A stretch of DNA of 19,706 bases, taken from NCBI GenBank assembly GCA_963541805.1, contig CAUTVF010000012.1, positions 1-19,706 of the forward strand, written 5' to 3'. How positions within the stretch are numbered: position 1 is the stretch's first letter; each line of letters begins with the position of its first letter. The position numbers were made by a program, and so were the translations under genes. The stretch comes from CAUTVF01 sp963541805 (GTDB lineage: Bacteria; Pseudomonadota; Alphaproteobacteria; Rs-D84; CASDRH01). A model generated the notes under the pieces. That model saw only the letters and a program-made list of their open reading frames with translations, had not been told where the DNA came from and did not search any database. Shown piece after piece: positions 1 through 7,392 of this stretch.

Positions 1-179
1 GAATAACGACGCTATTCCCGCCGTTGTAATTAAAGGGTTCTAATCCTCCGCATCATCCGATGCTAAACGCATAACAAAATACGTCTGATGTGGATTATAG
101 ATATATTTTTAAGTATCTCAAGCAAAATAATAAATATTTGCTTGATATAGTTAACAGTATATGAATAATCTTTCCTGTC
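1..179. other. Left-edge region without a recognisable gene
   Basis: I could assign no gene here. Bases 1-70 are clearly richer in G and C than the rest of the window and contain a small perfect hairpin at 50-63 (GCATC, loop ATCC, GATGC). That would suit the tail of a structured RNA or of a gene starting outside the window, but I could not fit a tRNA, tmRNA or rRNA to it. Bases 71-179 are AT-rich, contain an inverted repeat (114-149) and presumably the promoter of rnpA. rpmH, which normally sits directly before rnpA, is not present. Confidence 0.4.
114..149. repeat. Inverted repeat upstream of rnpA
   Basis: TCAAGCAAA at 118-126 is the exact reverse complement of TTTGCTTGA at 137-145, separated by a 10-base AT loop. 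After one mismatch (117/146), three more outer pairs extend the stem to 114-149. No T-run follows it on either strand, so it does not look like an intrinsic terminator. It lies 31 to 66 bases before the first rnpA start codon and could be an operator, a leader hairpin or an incidental palindrome in AT-rich DNA. Confidence 0.5.
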
Positions 180-668
180 ATGTTATTACGAAAGAAAAAT
201 TCAAATATAATTTTAAAAACTATGAACAGTAATAAACATGATTTTATACGTATTCGTGGACAATATACGAAAGTATATAACAAAACAAAACACATAATAA
301 AATCGCAAAGTGATACCACAAATGAATCTTTAACATGGAATACAAATTCGTTTATAATTACCGGGGCTCCTACACGATTTAAAAATGATAATACAACTCC
401 ATCTGGAAAAATAATTGTACATGTTGCTTTTATTGCGTCAAAAAAAACAATCAGTAAATTGGCAACAATTAGAAATTATGTAAAACGTAAGATGCGATCA
501 ATGGTTAACGATAACATACGCGGAAAATTACCAATTGATTATGATTATATTTTTATTGCAAAACGTGTTGCAATTGATTTACCTTATAAGGAAATGTGTG
601 ATCAATTTATTTGGGCATGTAATCATTTTAACAGATTAATTGATAAGAAGAATTTACAAAAGGGATAA
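180..668 (+). CDS. rnpA: Ribonuclease P protein component
   Basis: This is the protein subunit of RNase P, which helps the catalytic RNA remove the 5' leader from pre-tRNAs in the cytoplasm. The family signature is visible as RNYVKRKMR at residues 98-106, the equivalent of the usual RNRVKRRLR helix, and the N-terminal KHDFIRIRG (about residues 20-27) matches the KRxDFLxVRG start of the family. At 162 residues it is longer than the usual 110-130. The extra length is a polar insert at roughly residues 40-75. The start is uncertain: ATG 180 and ATG 222 (residue 15) are both possible and neither has a good Shine-Dalgarno. The gene ends two bases before yidC, which fits the alphaproteobacterial rnpA-yidC-engB order. 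Family assignment rests on the motif plus this context. Confidence 0.88.
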   Translation: MLLRKKNSNIILKTMNSNKHDFIRIRGQYTKVYNKTKHIIKSQSDTTNESLTWNTNSFIITGAPTRFKNDNTTPSGKIIVHVAFIASKKTISKLATIRNYVKRKMRSMVNDNIRGKLPIDYDYIFIAKRVAIDLPYKEMCDQFIWACNHFNRLIDKKNLQKG

Positions 669-670
669 TA

Positions 671-2395
671 ATGTTTGATAGATTTAAGGGAAATTTACAA
701 AAAAAACTGGTTGAATATCAAAAGCAAGTATCTGATGCGAATCAGAAAAATATAAATAGTGCCAGTTCCAGTAAAAGCAGTACATTATCTGTATTAATTT
801 GGTCAATGACATTTGCTATTCTTATTAATTATTTTTTCTTTAATAATTCAAAAAATGATAATTCTACTGAGCATATTACTGAAAATATACAATATGTAAA
901 ATATGATAAAATAAAGTTTGTTGAAAAAAATAATTTATTGTCTGGAAAATTAAATAAAAATGGAGTTACGCTTGATGATATTGAACTTTTAAAATATAAA
1001 GATGGATATAAAAATAACTTAAACATTAAAACATTGTCCCCAGTATTTTCTGACAAAGGAGAGATAAATGATCTTTATTCATTTGTTAAATTTGGTTTCA
1101 AAAATGCAGGAACAAATAAATTTTATGTTGACTTGCCGGATGATGATACAACTTGGAAAATGGAGCCAAGTAAAGGTAGTAACTATACCTTTTACTGGAC
1201 AAATAATTTAGGTTTTAAATTTTACAGAACTTTTAATTTTAACAATGGATATCTGTTTAAAGTAACAGACACAATTATAAATAACAGTAAATCTGATGTA
1301 GCACTTATACCGTATAAAATAGTGCAGCAATCTATAAACTCTGCCGATATTGATAACTCATCTTTATCTGGAGCAATTATTATCACAGATGAAAAAATAG
1401 ATGAAATAAATTATAAAGCAATTGAAAATAAAAATATTGTTCGTATTTCTACGAATAATAAATCAGCGATTGGATTTACTAATAATTATTTTGCAAATAT
1501 TTTGGTATCTGAAAAACCTGTCGATATATCAATTAGATATAATAAAACTTTATCAAAAATCATTAAGAAGAATGATAAAACCTTTAACATAAAGAATTTT
1601 CAAATTGAGCTATCTGATATAAATCCGATCACAATAAAACAAAACGAAAAATATTCATATGATTTCCATATATTTTCAGGGGCAAAACAGATTGATTTAT
1701 TAACACAATATGCAAATCAACTGTCAATGCCACGATTCAATATGTTGGTTGATTATGGGACATTCTTTTTTATCGCTCGTCCAGCGACTGCTTTACTACG
1801 ATTCTTGAATAAGTATTTTGATAGTATGAGTATTGCAATAATTTTATTTGCAATAGTGATGAAAATTATTTTATTGCCTCTTGCAATGAAGCAAATGAAA
1901 ACAACGTACAAAATGCAGAAGATGGCTCCAGAATTAAAGCGAATTCAAACTTATTATGCAAATAATAAAATACAACAACAGATGCAAATAGCAATGTTGT
2001 ATAAGAAACATGGAATTAATCCATTTACTTTATTTACACAATTATTAATTCAAATACCAATATTTTTAGCAATGTGGAGGGCTTTGATTGTGACAATTGA
2101 AATGCGCCATTCGAAATTTTTGTGGATTAATGATTTGACTTCGCGCGATCCTATTTTTGTTCTTCCAGTTTTATTAGGTATCACGATGTTACTACAAATG
2201 AAACTTCAAAATAAAGGTGGTGTTGATGATACGAATCCAGGGGCAAAAGCAACAAAATATATGCCATATATCATGACGGTTATGTTCGCGTTTTTACCAA
2301 GTGGATTAATTTTGTATTATGTTGTTGGAAATATTTTAGGAATTATACAACAAGAGGTCGCCAAGTATTATTGGAATAAAAATAAATGCAATTAA
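671..2395 (+). CDS. yidC: Membrane protein insertase YidC
   Basis: YidC inserts proteins into the inner membrane, alone or with SecYEG. The 574 residues show the Gram-negative layout. There is a first membrane segment at about 40-57, a large periplasmic domain to about 355, then the conserved C-terminal insertase core with several membrane helices and a cytoplasmic coiled region (about 405-440). Typical core stretches are GINPFTLFTQLLIQIPIF and the final SGLILYYVVGNILGIIQQ. Lys398 appears to stand where E. coli YidC has its groove arginine (R366), which I believe is usual in alphaproteobacteria. A polar stretch of about 40 residues precedes the first helix, longer than in E. coli. The ATG at 671 follows an AAGGG ribosome binding site inside the end of rnpA. 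The 3' end overlaps engB by 10 bases, so the genes are probably cotranscribed and translationally coupled. Confidence 0.97.
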   Translation: MFDRFKGNLQKKLVEYQKQVSDANQKNINSASSSKSSTLSVLIWSMTFAILINYFFFNNSKNDNSTEHITENIQYVKYDKIKFVEKNNLLSGKLNKNGVTLDDIELLKYKDGYKNNLNIKTLSPVFSDKGEINDLYSFVKFGFKNAGTNKFYVDLPDDDTTWKMEPSKGSNYTFYWTNNLGFKFYRTFNFNNGYLFKVTDTIINNSKSDVALIPYKIVQQSINSADIDNSSLSGAIIITDEKIDEINYKAIENKNIVRISTNNKSAIGFTNNYFANILVSEKPVDISIRYNKTLSKIIKKNDKTFNIKNFQIELSDINPITIKQNEKYSYDFHIFSGAKQIDLLTQYANQLSMPRFNMLVDYGTFFFIARPATALLRFLNKYFDSMSIAIILFAIVMKIILLPLAMKQMKTTYKMQKMAPELKRIQTYYANNKIQQQMQIAMLYKKHGINPFTLFTQLLIQIPIFLAMWRALIVTIEMRHSKFLWINDLTSRDPIFVLPVLLGITMLLQMKLQNKGGVDDTNPGAKATKYMPYIMTVMFAFLPSGLILYYVVGNILGIIQQEVAKYYWNKNKCN

Positions 2396-2985
2396 AAGAT
2401 TTATTTAAAGAAAAAACTGTATTTGTTGGTTCATGGACAGATTTAAATGCAATTCCATATTATAATTTACCAGAAATATGTTTTATCGGTCGTAGTAATG
2501 TTGGTAAATCGTCTTTAATAAATACATTGACTGGAGTAAAAGGGCTTGCGAAAACTTCTGCAACACCTGGACGTACTCAAACAATTAATCTATTTAATTA
2601 TATTGGAAAATTAATTATTACTGATTTACCTGGATATGGTTTTGCTAAGGCTCCAAAAGTAGAAGTTACGAAATGGAATCAGTTTACAAAAATATATCTA
2701 TCCGGTCGGGTTGATTTGCGAAGAGTATTTTTATTAATCGATTCAAGGCATGGAATAAAAGATATTGATATAAATATAATGAACTTGCTTGATTCAAGTG
2801 CCGTCCCATATCAAATTGTATTTACAAAAATTGATAAAAATGAATCTAAATCTGTTACTAATGCAATGTTTAATAAGTTTTACATTGAACATTCCGCATT
2901 ACTACCAAAATATTTATCGACTTCATCAGAATCTGGTGCAGGTATTTTTGATTTAAAAAAACAAATAATGGATATTATACAATGA
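2386..2985 (+). CDS. engB: Ribosome biogenesis GTP-binding protein EngB (YihA/YsxC)
   Basis: EngB is an essential small GTPase of the TrmE-Era-EngA superfamily needed for assembly of the large ribosomal subunit. The GTPase motifs are all visible in its 199 residues. These are the P-loop GRSNVGKS (35-42), the switch I stretch TPGRTQ (60-65), the G3 motif DLPGYGFAKAP (80-90) and the G4 motif TKID (147-150). A G5-like Ser-rich stretch lies near 178-184. The length is normal for the family. The start codon lies inside the end of yidC, 10 bases of overlap, without a strong Shine-Dalgarno, so translation is probably coupled. It ends with TGA, showing that TGA is a stop in this organism. Confidence 0.97.
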   Translation: MQLKDLFKEKTVFVGSWTDLNAIPYYNLPEICFIGRSNVGKSSLINTLTGVKGLAKTSATPGRTQTINLFNYIGKLIITDLPGYGFAKAPKVEVTKWNQFTKIYLSGRVDLRRVFLLIDSRHGIKDIDINIMNLLDSSAVPYQIVFTKIDKNESKSVTNAMFNKFYIEHSALLPKYLSTSSESGAGIFDLKKQIMDIIQ

Positions 2986-3076
2986 TAGTATTATTATTTT
3001 CACATACCATATGTTTTGAAATTTGATTGATTTATGATAGGATAAAAGGTTGGTTTAAAATACCGAGGAAAGAATA

Positions 3077-5617
3077 ATGAAATTAGTTATTGTTGAGTCT
3101 CCCGCAAAATCGAAAACAATTGTAAAATATTTAGGATCGGATTTTAAAGTAATACCATCGATTGGGCACGTTCGTGATTTAAAGCCAAAGGATGGATCTG
3201 TAGATACAGAACATGATTTTGCATTTACCTGGGAAATTATGAAAGGTAAAGAAAAACAGATTAAAGAAATCGAATCTAATGTTAAAAAGGCCGATGTTGT
3301 ATATCTTGCAACCGACCCTGATCGAGAGGGAGAAGCAATATCATGGCATATTACACAAATTTTAAATGACAGAAAAATTGAAACTAATAATTTCCGACGT
3401 GTTTTATTTCATGAAATAACAAAGAATGCTGTTGTAGAGGCAATCAAAAATCCAAGAACAATTGATTATAAATTGGTTGATGCGTATTTGGCTCGAAGAG
3501 CTTTGGATTATTTGGTAGGATTCAATATTTCTCCTGTATTGTGGAGTAAATTGCCTGGTTCAAAATCAGCTGGTCGCGTTCAGTCAACTGCACTTCGTCT
3601 ACTGTGTGAGAGAGAAGATGAGATAGAACAATTTAAACCTGTTGAATACTGGTCAATTGATGGAATATTTAAAACAAAAAGTTCGGAATCTTTTAATGCA
3701 AGATTGATAGAATATGAAACACAAAAAGTTGAAAAATTCACATATAAGACAGAAAATGAAGCAGCAACAGTTTTATCAAGTCTAGTAGCAAAAGAATATA
3801 TTGTTTCAAAAATTGATAAAAAAGTTACGAATAGAAAACCAGTTGCGCCATTTACAACATCGACACTACAACAGGAAGCATCAAAAAAATTACATTTCTC
3901 TGCAAAACAAACGATGAGTGTTGCTCAGAAGTTGTATGAAGAGGGTTTAATTACTTATATGCGAACCGATGCTGTTAATCTATCAAATGAAGCAATAAAA
4001 TTAATTCGTGAATTAATAGGGCGTGATTATGGGGAAAAATATTTACCCAAGAATCCAATTGTATATGCCAATAAATCGAAAAACGCACAAGAAGCTCACG
4101 AAGCAATAAGACCAACAAATGTTATGAAATTGCCAAGTGAAATTAGTTTTTCCTCTGATGAAGGACAGAAGCTCTATGACTTAATATGGAAGCGGACCGT
4201 TGCATGTCAAATGACAAATGCAATTGTAAATGGAGTTGCTGTTGATATATCAGCAATTGATAAGTCGGCAATATTTCGAGCAAATGGATCAATGATAGCA
4301 TTCGATGGTTTTTTGAAATTGTATCGTGAAGATGTTGAAAATGATGATACGGACAAAAATAATAATCAGTCATCTGATGACAAATCCGATAAAATGTTGC
4401 CTGTTATGAATGAAAAGGATAACCTTGATGTCCAATTAATTGGAAAGGAACAACATTTTACACAACCTCCATCTAGGTATTCAGAAGCCTCTCTTGTAAA
4501 AACTTTGGAAGAAAAAGGAATTGGTCGTCCATCAACGTATGCAAATATTTTAACCGTTATACAAGAGCGAAATTATGTAAGATTAGAAAAACGTAAGTTT
4601 GTATGTGAAGAACGTGGAAGAATTGTAACTGCTTTCTTAAAAAATTATTTTTCAAAATATGTTGAGTATGATTTTACGGCACAAATGGAAGATGAGCTTG
4701 ATGATATATCAAATGGAAAAATAGATTTTAAGAAAGTTTTACATAACTTTTGGGATCCTTTTTCTGTTGCGGTTGATGCTTCAAAAAAAATTACTCCTGA
4801 TGAGGTGTCAGATAAATTAACACAAGATTTGTCATTCCATTTTTTTAAAAAAGATGGTGATAACAAATGTCCAGAGTGTCACAGTGGAACGCTACATTTA
4901 AAATTAGGAAAGTTTGGAGGTTTTTTGGGATGTACCAAGTATCCAGATTGTAAATATACGCGCCCTCTTGCGATCGAACCATCAGATAGTTTTGTTGATA
5001 CTCAAAATGCAAAAACGGATGATGTTGTCATATTGGGAAGAGACAAAGATGGTATTGAAATAACGCTACGTAATGGTCCGTACGGAAAATATGTTCAACT
5101 TGGAGTTATCGAAAAAGGGTCAAAGGAGAAACCGATTCGTGCAAGTGTTCCAAAAGGAATAGATCCGGATACGATAGATTTAAAAAAAGCACAGTTTTTA
5201 TTGGCATTACCAAAAAAAATAGGTAAGGATGAAGATGAAGTTGAAATCTATATTGGATATGGAAAATTTGGTGCATATGTAAGAAAAGATAAAAAATATG
5301 TAAGCATTCCAGCACATCAGATAACTGAGTTTTTCGATTTTAAATTATCAGATGCTGTCAATTTAATAAACAATGCAAAAACAAAAAATCGCACGGAGAC
5401 TATCACTCGTCCAGTTGGAGAAAATCTTGGTAAATTTCCAACAACCAATGATGATATAGTATTGTTTAAAACAGGAAGATATGGCCCATATTTTAAAATT
5501 GGAAAAAAATGTATTGCATTGAATGCTGATGCAAAAAAAAGATTAGAATCTGAAAATACAGTTCCTCTAGATCTTGCGATAGGGATTATACAAAATAAGA
5601 TAAATAAAAAGAGTTAA
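3077..5617 (+). CDS. topA: DNA topoisomerase I (type IA)
   Basis: TopA relaxes negative supercoils by nicking one strand through a 5'-phosphotyrosine link. The 846 residues begin with the Toprim domain. It has VIVESPAKSKTI at 4-15 with the catalytic Glu7, then SIGHVRDLKPKDG at 28-40. The acidic metal-binding motif DPDREG is at 80-85. The active-site tyrosine is Tyr294 in ITYMRTDAVNLS. A GRPSTYA motif follows near nucleotide 4525. After the core comes one four-cysteine zinc ribbon (nucleotides about 4869-4960, CPEC...CTKYPDC), then topoisomerase C-terminal repeats built on GPYGKYV, YGKFGAYV and GRYGPYF. A GAGGAAAG ribosome binding site (3065-3072) fixes the start. The usual alphaproteobacterial neighbour dprA is not upstream; engB is, 91 bases away. 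The stop codon overlaps that of the convergent acyltransferase gene. Confidence 0.98.
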   Translation: MKLVIVESPAKSKTIVKYLGSDFKVIPSIGHVRDLKPKDGSVDTEHDFAFTWEIMKGKEKQIKEIESNVKKADVVYLATDPDREGEAISWHITQILNDRKIETNNFRRVLFHEITKNAVVEAIKNPRTIDYKLVDAYLARRALDYLVGFNISPVLWSKLPGSKSAGRVQSTALRLLCEREDEIEQFKPVEYWSIDGIFKTKSSESFNARLIEYETQKVEKFTYKTENEAATVLSSLVAKEYIVSKIDKKVTNRKPVAPFTTSTLQQEASKKLHFSAKQTMSVAQKLYEEGLITYMRTDAVNLSNEAIKLIRELIGRDYGEKYLPKNPIVYANKSKNAQEAHEAIRPTNVMKLPSEISFSSDEGQKLYDLIWKRTVACQMTNAIVNGVAVDISAIDKSAIFRANGSMIAFDGFLKLYREDVENDDTDKNNNQSSDDKSDKMLPVMNEKDNLDVQLIGKEQHFTQPPSRYSEASLVKTLEEKGIGRPSTYANILTVIQERNYVRLEKRKFVCEERGRIVTAFLKNYFSKYVEYDFTAQMEDELDDISNGKIDFKKVLHNFWDPFSVAVDASKKITPDEVSDKLTQDLSFHFFKKDGDNKCPECHSGTLHLKLGKFGGFLGCTKYPDCKYTRPLAIEPSDSFVDTQNAKTDDVVILGRDKDGIEITLRNGPYGKYVQLGVIEKGSKEKPIRASVPKGIDPDTIDLKKAQFLLALPKKIGKDEDEVEIYIGYGKFGAYVRKDKKYVSIPAHQITEFFDFKLSDAVNLINNAKTKNRTETITRPVGENLGKFPTTNDDIVLFKTGRYGPYFKIGKKCIALNADAKKRLESENTVPLDLAIGIIQNKINKKS

Positions 5618-6411
5618 AGTTTAGCATACTCTCGCTTAACAAGATTTTCGATATAAAGCGTAAGTGTTTTTCGGTCATTAAATTTTGTAATATCAACTTC
5701 AGGTAAAATTTTTATTGTACATGTCCAACATCTGTATCGTAATACTTGAAACATTTTGCCAAGCATCGATGAATTATCTCCCACAATCCAGCTGATTAAT
5801 TTTCTTTGTTCTTCTGTTGTACGCTTTCCATTTATATGAGTATATTTTATGACAACAGGTTGAACGTGTATTTTGTCTTTATTTTGTATAATTGTTTCAA
5901 ACATTGCCGATTTAAATGGAAGTATATTTGTCCCATCATTTGTTGTCCCTTCAGGTGCAAATAAAACAGGTTTATTCATTAATATAATTTTCTCGTGTAA
6001 AGATGATGATTCTCGTCCTGCAGTTATTCTTTTTCTGGAAATAAACAAAGTTCCGGCACGGCGTGCTAACAATCCAAAAATTGGCCAATTTGCAACGTCA
6101 GCTTTTGATATAAAATTTGGATTAAAGGCATAGGCAAAGCAAATAATATCAAATAAAGAAGTATGATTAATTGGAACCATTAATGGCCGGTATTTGGAAA
6201 ATTCTCCACTAATTACAAATTTAAATCCTATTGCAATACCGGCAACTTTCCAGAAAAACCAGCGATACCAGTTAACATTATCTTTGAAAAAAGGATACAA
6301 AATAATTGTTGGAACAATTTGAAATGGAATCCAGATAATCGTAAACATCAACCTAAAAGATGCAAGCAGCAAACCAGACACAATCTTGATTTTATTGTAA
6401 ATAGTATTCAT
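5614..6411 (-). CDS. PlsC/OlsA-type 1-acyl-sn-glycerol-3-phosphate acyltransferase
   Basis: This is a membrane-bound acyltransferase of the PlsC (LPLAT) family, which transfers a fatty acyl chain to a lyso-lipid. The catalytic HX4D motif is NHTSLFD (His83, Asp88). The acceptor-binding motif is PEGT at 153-156 within FAPEGTTNDG. Hydrophobic stretches near residues 10-42 give the N-terminal membrane anchor. The total of 265 residues is normal. It lies 13 bases downstream of an OlsB-like gene on the same strand, the order seen for olsB-olsA in Sinorhizobium. The likely role is therefore OlsA, O-acylating lyso-ornithine lipid, rather than, or as well as, making phosphatidic acid. The family does not separate OlsA from PlsC by motif alone, so no symbol is given. 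The stop codon shares three bases with the topA stop, and no terminator fits between them. Confidence 0.9.
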   Translation of the reverse strand: MNTIYNKIKIVSGLLLASFRLMFTIIWIPFQIVPTIILYPFFKDNVNWYRWFFWKVAGIAIGFKFVISGEFSKYRPLMVPINHTSLFDIICFAYAFNPNFISKADVANWPIFGLLARRAGTLFISRKRITAGRESSSLHEKIILMNKPVLFAPEGTTNDGTNILPFKSAMFETIIQNKDKIHVQPVVIKYTHINGKRTTEEQRKLISWIVGDNSSMLGKMFQVLRYRCWTCTIKILPEVDITKFNDRKTLTLYIENLVKREYAKL

Positions 6412-6424
6412 GAACTCAACTTAA

Positions 6425-7258
6425 TTAGTTATTATTAAAATAATGTTTCATATATTTTTCACTTGCTTTATCAACTTCAAAAAAAGTCAATATATCAATG
6501 CACCCAAATGGAAAATCTATAAATGCAGATTTACTGAAAGTACATCCTCCTATCCGAAAATATCCTTTAATTGCCGGTGGCAAATTAAGTAATGCTTTCT
6601 TTGGATCTATTGACTCTTTTGGTAATAAATTCATATTACGTGCATATTCAGTAATCGCAGGAGAATCAAATTGATCTGGCATAGGACAATAATGGTATAT
6701 AAAAGCCATTGATTCTTTTAACGCATTCATATCTGTACTGTGAAAAGATGCTGTTCCAATCATATATTTTATATCGTATTTATTGATATATACCGCGATA
6801 CCATGCCATAATAAATTAATTACTATATTATTTCTGAAATCTGCGTGTACTGTCGCACGACCAAGTTCTAAAACTTTATCTTCTATTGGTTTTATATTTG
6901 TTAAGTCAAACTCTGTTTCAGAATACCATCTACCGATTTTGTCTTTATGGATTTTACGCATAAAACGGTATGTTGCAATAATACTTTTATTTAGATCATT
7001 GCCTAAAGCATGATTGATAACAATAAGATGGGCGCAGTAATCATCAAAATTATCTCTATCAATACCATTTCTTGCATCCTCAGCGCTTGTTGGATTGACT
7101 CCATTATTATTGTCCCCTGCATCAGGAGTATATTCTTTAATCAAGTATTGATATCTTAATCTTTGGCAAGCTAAAACTTCATCAGGACTTTGTGCCAGCC
7201 TTACTTCATAATCATTTACTATAATTGGATCAATTGAATCGTTATTATATGCAACCAT
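6425..7258 (-). CDS. OlsB-like GNAT acyltransferase (ornithine-acyl-ACP N-acyltransferase family)
   Basis: The 277 residues resemble the OlsB branch of the GNAT fold, often annotated as hemolysin-like. OlsB joins a 3-hydroxyacyl chain from acyl-ACP to the amino group of ornithine, the first step of phosphate-free ornithine lipid. Family landmarks are the early AxxLRYQYLIKE-like helix (30-41), the pair FDDYCAHLIV (71-80) and ATYRFM (95-100), and ELGRATVHADFRN (131-143), with a LLWHGIAVYI helix after it. Next comes a MIGTASFHSTD strand (166-176), typical of this family. The gene is directly upstream of the PlsC/OlsA-like gene on the same strand (13-base gap), which supports a two-enzyme lipid pathway. 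The amino acid used cannot be read from the sequence. It diverges from pepF across a 134-base intergenic region. Confidence 0.82.
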   Translation of the reverse strand: MVAYNNDSIDPIIVNDYEVRLAQSPDEVLACQRLRYQYLIKEYTPDAGDNNNGVNPTSAEDARNGIDRDNFDDYCAHLIVINHALGNDLNKSIIATYRFMRKIHKDKIGRWYSETEFDLTNIKPIEDKVLELGRATVHADFRNNIVINLLWHGIAVYINKYDIKYMIGTASFHSTDMNALKESMAFIYHYCPMPDQFDSPAITEYARNMNLLPKESIDPKKALLNLPPAIKGYFRIGGCTFSKSAFIDFPFGCIDILTFFEVDKASEKYMKHYFNNN

Positions 7259-7392
7259 ACTAAACCTTTTTATACATTTTTATTTGTTGCTATATTGGCA
7301 GTACATGCAATATACTAAGCGCAATACTTTTCGCGAATAGTTTGTAGTAATTTTTTATAACTTTGTAAAGTAATTTATTTTAAAGGATTAAT
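7259..7392. promoter_or_regulatory. Divergent intergenic region between the acyltransferase pair and pepF
   Basis: These 134 bases must hold the promoters of both the minus-strand olsB-like/olsA-like unit and the plus-strand pepF-lptFD-surA run, because the genes diverge. TA-rich -10-like elements occur on both strands, for example TATAAC on the plus strand near 7359, but I found no -35/-10 pair with good spacing. A TAAAGGA ribosome binding site lies just before the pepF ATG at 7393. The minus-strand gene has AAAAAGG shortly before its ATG. Confidence 0.45.

Noticed and set aside
2..43. Short open frame ending NNDAIPAVVIKGF then TAA at the left edge
   Set aside because: Only 13 codons are visible, codon use is unlike the rest of the window, and no protein family is recognisable. 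It might equally be part of a structured RNA.
24..63. T-arm-like GGGTTCTAATCC suggesting a tRNA or tmRNA end
   Set aside because: The flanking T stem forms only about three pairs, the loop has T where a purine is expected, and no acceptor or CCA end fits.
95..319. Minus-strand 74-codon open frame at the left edge
   Set aside because: It overlaps the start of rnpA in antisense, is low-complexity and hydrophobic by AT bias, and has no ribosome binding site.
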